DNA of 64,000 nt from Topomyia yanbarensis. Lineage: Eukaryota; Arthropoda; Insecta; Diptera; Culicidae. How positions within the stretch are numbered: position 1 is the stretch's first letter; each line of letters opens with the position of its first letter. This document shows positions 22,486 to 34,203 of this stretch, piece by piece. A program made the position numbers and the translations under genes. Below the pieces are notes generated by a model that did not search any database, was not told the origin of the DNA, and saw nothing but the letters and a program-made list of their open reading frames with translations. The stretch is from positions 8,323,343-8,387,342 of the forward strand of contig NC_080671.1 in assembly GCF_030247195.1 (NCBI RefSeq). The letters are read 5' to 3'.

Positions 22486-24682
22486 AACGCCCCGGGGTTA
22501 GACAGAATCAAATTCAACTTGTTGAAGAATCTGCCTGATTCCGCGAAAAGGCGTTTGCTGAATTTATTTAACAAGTTCCTTGAGGGTACCATTGTTCCTT
22601 ATGACTGGAGGCAAGGGAAAGTCATCGCCATCGCAAAACCGGGATAACCAGCCTCCGACCACAACTCGTATCGACCGATTGCAATGCTTTCCTGTATCCC
22701 GAAGTTGTTCGAGAAAATGATCTTGTTTCGCCTCGACAATTGGGTTGAAGCAAATGGCTTACTGTCAGACACATAATTTGGCTTCCGCAAAGACAAAGGG
22801 ACGAACGATTGCCTTGCATTGCTCTCAACCGAAATTCAAATGGCCTATGCTAGCAAAGAGCAGATGGCATCAGTTTTCCTAGATATAAAGGGGGCTTTTG
22901 ATTCAGTTTCTATCAAAATTCTTTCTGAGAAGCTGCACCAGCATGGTCTTCCACCGACTCTAAACAACTTTTTGCTAAAATCGCTGTCTGAAAAACATAT
23001 GCACTTTTCGCATGGCGATTTAAATACATTGCGATTTAGCTACATGGGTCTTCCCCAGGGCTCATGTCTAAGTCCCCTGCTCTACAATTTTTACGTGAAT
23101 GACATTGACGAATGTCTTGTCAATTACTGCACGCTAAGGCAGCTTGCAGATGACGGGGTAGTCTCTGTTACAGGGCCCAAAATTGCCGATTTGCAGGGAT
23201 CATTACAAGACACTTGGACAATTTGTCTGCTTGGGCTCTTCAGCTGGGCATCGAGTTCTCCAAGGAGAAAACTGATCTGGTCATCTTTTCTAGGAAGCGT
23301 GAGCCGGCGCAACTCCAGCTTCTACTCATGGATGTAACGATCAATCAGGTCTTCACATTTTAATATCTCGGAGTCTGGTTCGACTCTAAAGGTACCTGGG
23401 ATATCACATTAGGTATCTGAAACAGAAATGCCAACAAAGGATCAATTTTCTCCGGACAATAACTGGAACATGGTGGGGACCTGATCAGGTTATACCAAAC
23501 AACGATATTGTCGGTGATGGAGTACGGGTGTTTCTGTTTCCGCTCCGCTGCGAACATACACTTCATCAAACTGGAGAGAATCCTGTATCGTTGCTTGAGC
23601 ATTTCCTTGGGCTGCATGCACTCGACCCATACGATGAGTCTCGAAGTGCTGGCGGGCGTTCTCCCGCTGAAAAATCGAAAAGGCTCGTCGAGCTTAATTC
23701 TCAAACCCGTTTTATGTCCTTGTACTTCGACTACATGGCACAGAGCATCAATCCTTCTTATAATCCCAACCGTGTCCACTTCCTAGATACTTCTGATTCT
23801 ACTGTATTCTTCGGCACAACCATGAAGGAAGAGATTTGTAGAATACCGGATCACATACTCCCACAAGTGATCCCCAATATAGTTTATAATAAATTCCGAG
23901 AAGTCGACTTTGACCAAATATTCTACACTGACATATCAAATCTCGATGGGTCCACTGGCTTCGATATCTTCAATAATACTTTTACCGCTTCATTCAAGCT
24001 CAATGATCCCGCTTCAGTTTACGTCGCAGAATTAGCTGATATTCAGTACACCCTTCGGATCATCGACACTCTGCCCATACACATACTTCATCATCTAGGA
24101 CAGCCTCAGCTCTATCTATGCTCTTCGTGCGATGAAGCCCAAAAAACAATTCCCGTATATTCTGGGAAAAATACGGGAGTCCTTGTTTGGGTCCCCTCTT
24201 ATTGCTCTATCCCGGGGAACTCTTTAGCAAAGGTAGGCGCATTAGAAAGTGACATCGATGAAAGACCAATTTGCTTCAACGAATTTTTCAGCATCTGTCG
24301 TCACACTCAACAGTTGGCAAACCTCGTGGAGCAATGGAGAACTTGGACGATGGTTACATTCCATTATCACGAAGGTATCAACGAAGCCATGGCTCAGGGG
24401 GGATGGATGTGGGTCGAAACTTCATTCGTGTAATGTCCCGGCTCATGTCTAACTACTACACGCTGGCTGCACATTTGCTGTGTATTGGGCTTATGGAGAG
24501 TAGTCTGTGCGCTTGGGACGAGGGTTATCACGACATCGACCATGTTGTCTGGGTTTGTGCCGAGTATTCTGACGCCAGGTAGGCCACCCAATGTCCCAGT
24601 CCGGTATATGCTAGCAAATTGCGATCTCCCCTAAATGTCCCTTATTTACAATTTCATTAAAACGATAAATATCCCAATTTAG
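22486..24682 (+). pseudogene. ORF2 relic: reverse transcriptase and RNase H-like region
   Basis: The frame starts at NAPGLDRIKFNLL and runs through YDWRQGKVIAIAKPG, SYRPIAMLSCIPKLFEKMI, MASVFLDIKGAFDSVS, GLPQGSCLSPLLYNFYVND and QLADDGVVS (23140-23166, the YADD-box variant). It then reaches a thumb, FYTDISNLDGSTGF and SVYVAELADIQY (RNase H Asp and Glu; the next expected Asp is lost), WVPSYCSIPGN, and a tail containing C.W.EGYHDIDHVVWVCAEY. Breaks: stops at 22645-22647 and 22774-22776, a frameshift near 23214, further shifts near 24140 and 24290, and a TAA where Tyr is expected at 24639-24641. The natural stop is at 24680-24682. Not functional. Confidence 0.88.
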
Positions 24683-25330
24683 CCCCTCTCTTTTATTTCT
24701 CATTTTTAGAAGCTCCCTGTCCTGCCTTTTGGAGCCAACCTGCGCCAGAGCGTCATTATGTGTCCGTAGTCGTCCTTATCACGCTTGCATAAAAAGAACT
24801 TGTAGCGAAAGTGACTCGATTCCCCGTGGGTCCGATGAATTTCACCCATCAATCCGGTTCTTGACATCATGGTAGCCTGAGGCTCTAAGTCATGTCGCTG
24901 ATCTCCCGTTCGCCTGAAAGTTTGTTCTTCTTTCTTTGTCATCATGTCCTGTCCCTGACACAACTGCTGCTACACCGATGTTAGAAAAAAATCAAATTTG
25001 TATTATGTATTCCTAGTTGTAAGATAGCTGTAAAAATTTTCATGAAAAAAACTTATGTTTTCCCTCTTGATTATCAAACTGGATTCCTAGTTTTAAGATT
25101 TTGGAAAATTTGCTTATAAAACACTATTGTTCCCACTCTTGCATATTGAATTGTATTTCTAGTTATAAAATAGTTGTAATTTTTTTCCTCTTTGATAAAA
25201 CATACTTCCACATTGTAACCTCCTAGTTTTTAAGATATCCAAAATGTTAAAAAAAAAAAAAAAAGAATTTGACGCCGTCAAGCAAATGCATTTGTGCCTA
25301 TTATATAAACAAACTGAATAAAAAAAACAA
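22486..25330 (+). mobile_element. 5'-truncated I-like/Jockey-like LINE
   Basis: It contains the 3' part of ORF2 (RT, then an RNase H-like region, then a cysteine-rich tail) and a 3' UTR ending near 25330 in CTGAATAAAAAAAAC, a polyadenylation-like signal plus A tail. Sequence before 22486 shows no LINE similarity, so it is 5' truncated. Target-site duplications were not found. Related fragments on the minus strand are at 49631-50060 and 56430-57870. Confidence 0.85.
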
Positions 25331-26199
25331 AACCATCTGAGAATGAGTTGACGGCAGGGCTGCCGAGGGGGGAGGGGGGGGGGGAGTGTTTGCCCCCGGT
25401 TCCGGATTTGTGGAGGGGACCGGGCCTGAACAGAAGGAATGATTCTGTCAGATATTATCACAATAACAATTAATTTGGAAATTCAATTGCAGTTTCAATA
25501 TTGGTATTGATTTCCTCCAATTTATATCACAAAGTTAATTATAAATTATACCATAAAGTTTAAACTGCATGAGAGGCTAATCAAAGGAAAACTTTGAAAC
25601 TTAGAACTCAAAAACGATTTTAACGCGCAGTGGGCAAAAAGACATAAGATCTTTTTATGCGTGTTAAAACACTGAAAAATATTTTCTACTAGCTAATACC
25701 CATCGCGCGGTGCTGCGACTTTCTACGAAAGAAGAGGAAAACACAATTTGTTCCGTAGCGCCATCTGGCGGACAGATAAATAATGCCTACTATGTATAAT
25801 TTTTTTCTCGAGTATCCCATCTCCATCACCATCTGATTGGCCGTCCATTTCATCAATTTTATAATTTGCGGTCCAATTTAACTTTATTTCGTATTATCCA
25901 ATCTAATCAAGCTGAATATTTGTTCACAAAATTAAGACCTCTTCGTAATCCTCGCACATTAAATTTTTCGTTACTCCTTCATCATACGGCATATTACAGC
26001 CAATCAATATTTGTAAAAGGTTTGTTTGTTGGAATAACTTGCCCTTTCCAATCAAAACTTGTAATACAAAAATAGCCTTTAAGCAAGAGTTATTGCGCGA
26101 ACTCAATAACATGAACTAAAATATTAAAAGCTAAGAGCAAAAATTATAATTAGAATAATAGACTAGCATCAGTTTTAAAGTTTCGTCTATTCGTCCTTT
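25331..26199. other. Non-coding; G-run and short repeat fragments
   Basis: A run of G (about 25368-25385) is the most extreme homopurine stretch in the window. Around 25690-25780, GCTAATACCCATCGCGCGG and TAGCGCCATCTGGCGG resemble common insect interspersed repeat ends. No gene. Confidence 0.4.
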
Positions 26200-27515
26200 T
26201 TTCCATACTTTTCATTTTAAGTTTATCATTTGCTTGAAACATCATTCTTTCTATTTATTTTTTTCGTTTTACCTTTAATTCGTGCTGTGAATTTTTATGT
26301 TCTCCATTTATAGGTTTTGAAATTTATGCCTTTCTTTTGTGTGGATTTTTTCAATATTCTCCCATTTTTCTTTATTGTTATGTTCCATTACCTTTAGCAT
26401 TCTACTTTTTTACCCATTTAAACAATTTTGAATTCCATGTTTTTATTTTGTTATTTCTTTCATTTTAACATTTTTCTCATTATTTAATTTGATTTTTTTG
26501 CGTTTTGTAACTGTTTTTTTGTTTATTTATTTTAAACCAATTTATTTTTTAAATTTTTCCTTATTTTCTGCTCAATCCTATTTTTTCGTTTCTTCTAGCT
26601 TTTTTACATTTATCCATTTAAACCATTTTGATTTTACATGCTTTCTATGGTTTCACTTTTGTCTGTTTTTGGTCTATTTCCACTTGTTCTTGCTTTCTAT
26701 TTTTTCTTTAATCTATCCCATCCAATTGCTCCTATTCCCATCCCATTACACTCATTCAGTTCTAAATGAGTTCATTTGTACACTTTTTGATTTTTCATTG
26801 TAATTTTATTTTTATCTACATACTCCATGCTTGTCTTTTATCATTTCTTCTATTTTAAAACATTTTTAACATATTCCCATTTTCCTGTTTTCATTTTTTA
26901 ATTCGTTGCTAATTTTTATATTTCAAACATGTCACATAATTGTTATTTTTACATCCAACTCAGTCCATTTTATTCATTTCCATATTTGTTTACTTTTTTG
27001 TAGTATTGTTTTTATATTTTTTGTTGTATTCGTTTTTCTTGTTCAGTTTTTCCTTTTTTCATGATACTTTATATCATTTTGATGTTTACGCGTTTTCCAC
27101 TGTTTCATCCATTGTGCAATATTTTTCTATTTCTTTAATTTTTGTCTAATTTCTTTATTCATTTCCTTCGTTTAATTTAATTGCTTCAATTGTTCAATCT
27201 GTTTTATTCTGCTATTTCTTTAAATTTTTAAATTTCCAATTTATTTCTTTTCCGTTGTCTTTGTCTATTTTCTGTTGCTTCTGCGCTTTGGATTTTTTTC
27301 TAGTTTTTGATATTGATAGGGTTTGACAATTTGCATATTATTCTTTTTCCATTATTTTATATTATTTTTTTAGATTCCTCGTTTTGTTTTGTTTTATCTA
27401 TTGATCAGTTTTTCCTCGTCTGTTCTTTTTTTGTTTTGTGCTCTTTAAATTCCACCTCCATTGAATGTTTCTTTTGTTTTCTTTTTAAATTTATTAATCT
27501 TTCACTTCAATCAGT
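26200..27515. repeat. T-rich low-complexity tract with strong strand asymmetry
   Basis: Over about 1.3 kb the plus strand is dominated by T with C, and purines are scarce, so every plus frame reads as Phe/Leu/Ser/Tyr-rich. There is no fixed period. Composition returns abruptly to normal near 27515. It could be an expanded pyrimidine tract. Confidence 0.75.
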
Positions 27516-27734
27516 TTTGCCCGAAACCAAAAAAGTTGTAGAGCACCGGCTTGTCCGAATGTGTGGTTTCTTTAACGAATTCTATGTGAAACCAGGCAAA
27601 GATCCAAACAAATCCATGCACCTGGATAAATATGAAAATAATGATAAATCGACTGCTTTCAAAGACACTAAAATTTCGATATTTAAAAGATTATTTGGAC
27701 AGCAGAGGGTTGAACAGCAATGCATTCCGCGCAC

Positions 27735-27902
27735 GTATTTTTTTTTGTGCATAATGAATGTGCATAAATATTTTTTTATTCACTTCTTTTCGGGATAGAG
27801 AAATCCCTTTTTGGAAAAATCCTTAACCCTATGTGCGGGGTTGGGAATAGAACCCAGGTGACCTGCGCGTAAGGCAATCGATTTGCCAACTACGCTTATG
27901 TT
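27735..27902 (-). mobile_element. tRNA-derived SINE
   Basis: On the minus strand AAGCGTAGTTGG (A box, 27898-27887) and GGGTTCTATTCCC (B box, 27855-27843) are spaced as in a tRNA promoter, with a tRNA-like body between them. A non-tRNA tail follows, GGGATTTCTCTATCCC then A-rich sequence to about 27735. This is the anatomy of insect tRNA-related SINEs. I did not identify target-site duplications. Confidence 0.78.
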
Positions 27903-29645
27903 TTCCATTTATGGGTTTAACATCGATCTGGCGGTTAAGTTGATCTGCTACGATGCTGATGATACGAAGTCGAATCGCAAATTCCTAAACATACGGTTAG
28001 TGACTAAACTATATTGACACATTCATTTTCTAAGAATGCTTTATTCTAAAACCCTTCCATCCCATTCCATCCCATTCAGCGTTGCCGTCTTCTCCTACTT
28101 CACCATAAAAACTTACTCCTATGCCATCTCTAATGGTTGACTTTTATCCTACGCCGTACTAACCGATGCGGAAAAACTGATAACAGGTGGCCAACGTGTA
28201 GAAATCGTAAAACATGTGTCTTAAAATAGAATGTTGTCCCATGCTGGATGCCACCTCCGGAAAGCCTGCTTTCGCATTAGCATTCCAGTCTCAAGTGGAG
28301 TCATCCCCATCAGCTGATGTCGATAGGCAATAAGCGCTTCCGTTGGAAGGCACGCCGGAGGGCAATTTTGCCACCATACCATACACGACGGCAGTTCAGT
28401 TAGCCTTGTGAAGTTTGTTCGAACATTCCGCCGGCTGCATTAACATCATGGTTTCCGTTCAACGACGTCTGCCGTTTCCCCGTAGCCGATAAGGATGGGA
28501 AGATTCTTTAGAAAATGTGCTCTGCCACTTGTTGAATAATGAAGTGTGCTAATTTCCTGAGGCATGTGTGATTAATGGTACTTCAACTAGTTTAAAAAAT
28601 CTTTTAAAGTGAGCTTCGTTATTCTAAAATGGCACTTTAAAAGTTTTACTGGTAACATACAAGTTTCACAAAGGTTTTTTTTTAAATACTCACAGCAGTA
28701 ATTTAAACCGTATAGTTCTACAACCAAGCTATTTCAACAAATTTCCACGAAAGTGCTTTGAGCCTGCTTCTAACCACTTTTATGCTTCTGCCCTTAAAGA
28801 AGATCAGTTCGAAAGTAAAGCTCTAGCACCCCACATCTTAAATAAAATCTCGTTTATGTCCACACTGCAGTCATTGGTGAACTTTCACCGAAAACCCGCC
28901 TGCACCGCGGTCGAGACACTCGTCCGTTGCAGTCAACTGATCGGAGCTAACGCCGTTGCCATAAAATTTTCTCTGTACTCTGCAGTGCAATCTAATTATC
29001 GTTTATTTCATTTGTCGAGTTTCCCTAGCCGCCCAATAGTTCCCGGCAGCGGAAATCAGCCAAGCATCAGGCCTTCTACAAGCCGCAAGGAAGTCGAAGT
29101 GAGGAAAAGCCACTAACCACTTCGATGGCGCTTCCGGTTTCTTTTTTATTTCATTTCCCAAAACAGCTCCTTGAGGGCCTTGAGGTTTTACGTCGCAAAG
29201 TGGCTGGCCTCTGGAAGGAGTCTGATAAATTAAGTTCATACTTGCTGCTGACGTTTCTCAGTTTTTCGCGATTTGTCTCCGTGGAGCGCTTCTGGCCGGT
29301 GTCTAGCAGTGGGAACTGCAACAGGGGGAGGTGTTCTTTTAGCAGAAATCTGGAGAGTGCATTATTTCGATAAATTTTTCTTTTCTATTGTTAGACCCGA
29401 GTAGAGAAGGCGCTAGTTTGTATTAGAGTTGGATTTTATGTCCAACAAGCATAAAAGTTGATTCTTCTGGGGAAATGTTTTCTCTGCTTTCCTGAAACAG
29501 TTGCAGCGTCGTACTCCGTATGGATTTGTATCAGCTAATTGAAATAGTTTTTAGGGGGTGAGGAGGTCGTGAAAAGAAATTATAACTTGTACCGGAAGCG
29601 TGATGCGACTATACTGATCGAATCATCGCCATGCATATGATAGGT
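27903..29645. other. Mixed-composition non-coding sequence
   Basis: No ORF with recognisable features. CATCCCATTC is tandemly repeated three times near 28057-28078. About 28230-28510 and 28850-29120 have balanced composition and could be unique host sequence (intron or intergenic). No splice-consistent model was found. Confidence 0.35.
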
Positions 29646-29725
29646 CCATTAGTTTTTTAAGAGAGTTTGTTTGACACAGCTCAATGCTATAGCTTGATTG
29701 AGCCGTGAGTCTGTTATGTTTATAC
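29646..29725 (-). mobile_element. 3'-end relic of the half-LINE family
   Basis: GTTTGACACAGCTCAATGC and GATTGAGCCGTGAGTCT match the 3' UTR of the element at 41526-42782 (TTTGACACGGCTCAATGC, GAGGAGCCATGGGTCT). The A-tail side is decayed. Only the last 80 bp or so survive. Confidence 0.55.
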
Positions 29726-31685
29726 AGTGTGTTCAAAATACAATTACTGCTCAACCCCAGTGCTCTTCGATTTATCAGAAAACCAGCTCTATGCCACTCG
29801 AATCTTGGTATCACAACAATGTGTACGATCCTTTCGCTAAATTGATGTTATCAGAGAACAATAATTTATCTAGGAAACCAGTTTGAAGCGCTACTGAGCC
29901 AGTCGTAATTTAGTAAGATCACAATGCTTCGTTCCCTTAGTTCCAAAACAAGAAGCTCTGTTCTTAATTGAAAACTCATTCGAGCTTCTTTGGCTTGCAC
30001 GAAAATTTGTTTCTGCACTTGTTCGTCCTGCTAAAAAACATCTTACAATACACGAAACATGTTAAGATTGCTGTCTTACAGAAATATCTAAACAATTTGT
30101 AAACCGTTCACCAAAAAACCTTGCCCTAGAAAGGCATTCAACAAAAAAGTAAATCCGCAGAACGTACCATTGAGTTGGCGGTAATCATTTCCGTTCTCTG
30201 GCTCCGCTTCTCGAATGCGCACTTGAATCACCAATTGGTTGAGTGTGCCCCCATCGGTAAGAACTTGGCAATGCCGATTCCACGCATTTCACACAATTTG
30301 TCATATCTTAAATACGAGTACGATTATTTTAAATTGGTTTAGTTTGTGGGTGTATTAAGGTGTCCTGTACAAATACCAGTTGAATTATTGACAATCGACC
30401 GATGTTTGTGGTAGTTATACTTCGAAAAAAACTATGTTCACAACTCCCCACCGTCCCCTACTTCGCCTAGCTGCCCAACACAGCCTTTTGGCGGAGTAAG
30501 TTCTCTAGATCCTAAGTGTAGTTTCAAGTTAGTACACGACCAATTTTCAATTCTTCGGTAAAATACTACTGTAAAGTAACGTACCAATAGTTTTAACTTT
30601 TTCAAAATTTCAAGATGTGTGATAATTTTTGCATTGAATTGTACTACCACACCCTAAATAGTTGTTTTTTCTCGTTTTCCTCGAATTTCCAAATTTTAAC
30701 TCAAATATCATTTTATATTGGTAAGAACTCGGCAAGATAAAGTTCTTAGACGATTCGTTATCTCTTTCACAGTTGCTCAGCTCTTTTCACGAACTGATTG
30801 TTGAGATCGCCACTACTTTGCACCACGATGTAGAATTCCGAACGAAACAATTCGCAAACTATAAGTATGAATGCACATCTTTTGGGCTATCGATAATAAA
30901 ACCGACAATAAACCTAGTCTAGATACTTCACACTCCCTTCTATTTACTTCAATACAAATGAATACTATTTACAGGTACAGTAAGATTCCGTTTTTGGCAT
31001 GCTCACTTTTTGGCACACTCCGATTTTGGCAACAAATGGGTTCCGTTTTTGGCAACATTTTTGTTGGTCATAATAAGTTTTTTAAAAATGTGCAATAGAT
31101 ATTTTTGTATCAATTGATATCACATTATTTGACTTCATTTCCAAACATGGGAGTCATATTAACCCTCAAAGGCGCAAATCAATTTTTTTAATATTGTGAA
31201 AATTGTCTCATAGCTTCAATACATTACTGTGATAATTTTGAGATGTTTTTGTTTTACAACAGTGTTATGCATTTAAGGGTTACCTATATTTTACACTAGA
31301 CGTGTTGTATTTAATCATTACAATAAGTGTAGAGATGCAGTATTTATGTATAATATGGACAAGTTGCAAGTGATTTTTACAACAAAAATGGTTTTCTTCA
31401 AGCCTAAATATCATCAAGCATTGCAGTTCGATTTTCATTCTATCAATTTCATTTGAAAGATCAACGATTGGTTAGTTATGGAGAAGCAATAAATTTATTT
31501 GTTTTCTAAAAGAGCTGTGTTTTTTAAACAAAACTGTTCAATTATTTCCAGAAAGAATACATAACAGTCCCAGGAGCGAAATCAACACTACCATTCAGTG
31601 AATTGTTCAAGTTTTGACGTTCAGTGGGCCGAAGAAAAGCGATTCGAATTAAATGCTATTTTACATATTCGTAGTGAGGGTAATT
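29726..31685. other. Non-coding; one block with splice-like edges
   Basis: 30161-30263 (about 96 bp) is open and protein-like in both orientations and has splice-like edges on both strands; see findings. About 30975-31065 carries CCGTTTTTGGCA repeated three times, typical of a transposon end. Otherwise nothing recognised. Confidence 0.35.
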
Positions 31686-32650
31686 GCACTCGAGAAGTGC
31701 GCGAAGATTGTGAGAATTCTACAGGACGGCACAGTGGGCAGAATGCTACTTTCGACGCTCAAATCCTCTAGCGCCCTGGGTATGTATCCTGAAGGATTTG
31801 AGTCTTCGGAAAAGTATCTTGGATGAAAATGAGCATTATTTTGACAACTGACTGATAAACATTTTTTGCAAAGAATAAGCATAGCCTTATGACTGAACTA
31901 GAATTCGGAAAACTGCAGAAAGGACTAGACACAGCAGTGATTTAAATAAGATTACTTTATAAATTACTTGATAAATTTATTCTCAGTTCGAAATATTATA
32001 TTTGAATTCGAAAACAAGAAAATATTTGAATATATTATATTTTTTTCCTCATTTCATTTGTCGGCAAAAGGCCCACCTTGCCCCACTTTTTTCTCTTCGT
32101 GGTTATAATGTTAAAGGTTTTTACTAGTCACAAACAAACAACCAGCTGCCGCTTCGTGGGTTATTACAAATTTTGTGGAACATATTTTTTAATATATATG
32201 ATAAAAACGACCTTAAAATGTCATGATAACATTTATCACTCTAAGCATTTTTATCATTGTATATTTTCGAAGATTTAGGAATAAAACATTTATTTCTAGA
32301 TATATTTTTCATAAACAAATGTTAAAATTCATTTTATCGAGTATTTTTTAAATGTCGTATAGCGCCATCTACATAGGTTATAAAGTATAAATGTCTTCAG
32401 TACACGTGTTAGAAATATCAAAACGAACAACTTTGCCGAAGACAGTTTTTTGATAGAACACCTCTATCAAAAGATATAACTGATCTAGATCAGTTTCTTC
32501 TTATCTAGATTAAAACCAAAGTTGTCAAAATAATGATCATTTCCATCTAAGATGCTTTGCTAAAGACACTAATCCTCCAGGATATATACCCAGGGCGGTA
32601 GAGGTTTTGAGCGTCGAAAGCTTGCCCCATTGTACGACGTCTGAATTTGA
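31686..32650. repeat. Inverted copies of a short dispersed repeat
   Basis: 31686-31860 (minus) and 32528-32650 (plus) are copies of one repeat: GTTGTCAAAATAATG, then CAAGATAC or TAAGATGC, CAGGATA.ATACCCAGGGCG and GAGCGTCGAAAG in the same order on opposite strands. A third copy is at 36490-36597. The pair forms a loose stem around about 670 bp and may be one MITE or two insertions. Confidence 0.7.
32488..32615 (+). repeat. 127-bp direct repeat, left copy
   Basis: It is identical to 36471-36597 except for one base deleted in the A run of ATTAAAACC. The two copies bracket the LOA-like LINE. Here the similarity to the dispersed repeat family continues past 32615 (GAAAG..TGCCC), which complicates a simple target-site duplication. 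Confidence 0.9.
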
Positions 32651-32862
32651 TAAAATCATTTTGGGTTTTGCCCTTACTGTGTTATGCGAATCTCTGACAC
32701 AGTGGACCATTATTTTCTTCGCAAATCGTGGGAATTAAATGATCATGTCCCATTTAAACCTGATATGGCTCGCTATATGCGTTAACATCCCAACTCGCTT
32801 GGTGTCCTCTAGTTGTTGTGCAATTTGTGTTGGAGATGAAATGTACAGTTCTCTAATCAACA

Positions 32863-34203
32863 ATGGTTAGAATAGCACAAATCAATCTCCAACATAAACG
32901 TACAGCAACTCTGAATTTATCTCGACTCATGCAGGAAGGTAAAGCTTCCATAGCATTGGTTCAAGAACCGTATTTCCATAAAGGAAACTTCTATTTTGGA
33001 AAGTTACTTAACACTGCCTTCATTGCTTACAACAAGACAGGCATGACTAACCCACGTGAAATGCCTTGTGCTTGCATTCTTGCAAATAAGGCTATTGACG
33101 CGTGTCTCATATCGGAGCTCACAACTCGCGATATCTGTGTTGTCACAGTTACACTGACTGTCGGAAACGTAGACAAAAAATATATATATTGTTCAGCATA
33201 CCTACCGCATAACGAATCATCTCCTTCTGATGATTTCAAAAGCATTGTATCATATTGTAGCAGAAATGGGCTTCCGCTCATTATCGGCAGTGATGCGAAT
33301 GCTTATCACATCATTTGGGGCAGCTCCGACATCAATCTGAGAGGCTCTGAACTGATGGAGTACATAAGTAGTACAAATCTCCATATTCTGAATGTGGGAA
33401 ACCGACCAACTTTTGCGAGGTCTGGGAGGGAGGAGGTGTTAGACATAACACTTTGCTCTGATAGAATTTTGCATGAACTGGGAAATTGGCAGGTTCCAAA
33501 TGAAACTGAACCGTCTCTATCCGATCATAAATATATATTTTTTGATCATTTTGATGTCACCTTCAATGTGGTGACATATCGTAATCCTAAATCTACAAAC
33601 TGGGACCTCTTTTTGGAAAACTTGGCGACTAAATTTCATGGATATTTTCCAACAATTAGTCAACTAGACGACTTAGATGACGTCGTGGATACGACAAACT
33701 CATTCATATTAGCATCCTATGAAGAAACTTGTCCACTTCGTACTGTTAAATCGTCTAGGGGAACCCCTTGGTGGAGGGCTGAGCTTGAAAGAATGAAGAA
33801 AGTTAGGGGAGGAGCTTGGAACCGGCGTCAGCGTGATGACTCCAGGGCTTTCAGGTCAGCTCGTAGTGCATATAAGAAATGTCTTAGATCTGCAGACCGG
33901 GCTGGCTGGCAAAGCCTATGCACTAATGTCTCTAGTCTGAACGAGGCTAGCAGATTAAATAAAATTCTCTCCAAATCGAATGATTTTCAGATGAGCTCCT
34001 TAAAAACCAGAGATGGTGTTTATGTGACGGACGAAAAAGATGTTCTTAATTGTCTCTTCGACACACACTTTCCAGGTTGTATCGATACGGAGTTGAACAA
34101 TGTTCACAGATCTCATTCTGGTGATTCGGACTCGTGGGCGTTAGCACGCACATTAGTCTCCACTGAATCGGTCAAGTGGGCAGTTGACAGCTTTGCTCCA
34201 TAA
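32863..34203 (+). pseudogene. LOA-like ORF2, endonuclease part
   Basis: 446 codons from ATG to a premature TAA. Endonuclease motifs in order: INLQHKRTAT, ALVQEPYF (catalytic Glu), GSDANAYHIIWGSS, LDITLCSDR and SLSDHKYIFF (SDH). Then comes the linker with TPWWRAELERM and RSADRAGWQSL. The in-frame TAA at 34201-34203 replaces a residue in the otherwise conserved AP.KSPGKDG motif at the start of RT, so it is a nonsense mutation rather than a natural end. The endonuclease itself looks intact. Confidence 0.85.

Noticed and set aside
25690..25780. Possible Helitron end (CTAGCTAATACCC..GCGCGG)
   Set aside because: No clear terminal hairpin followed by CTRR and no matching 5' end in the window.
27307..27798. 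163-codon frame, Phe-rich then normal in composition
   Set aside because: The first half is the T-rich tract and the end runs into the SINE flank. The middle (27517-27720) could be an exon but matches nothing I know and has no supported splice partner.
27833..27902. Candidate functional tRNA gene
   Set aside because: The A and B boxes fit, but the cloverleaf stems are poor and a SINE tail follows, so it is a SINE head.
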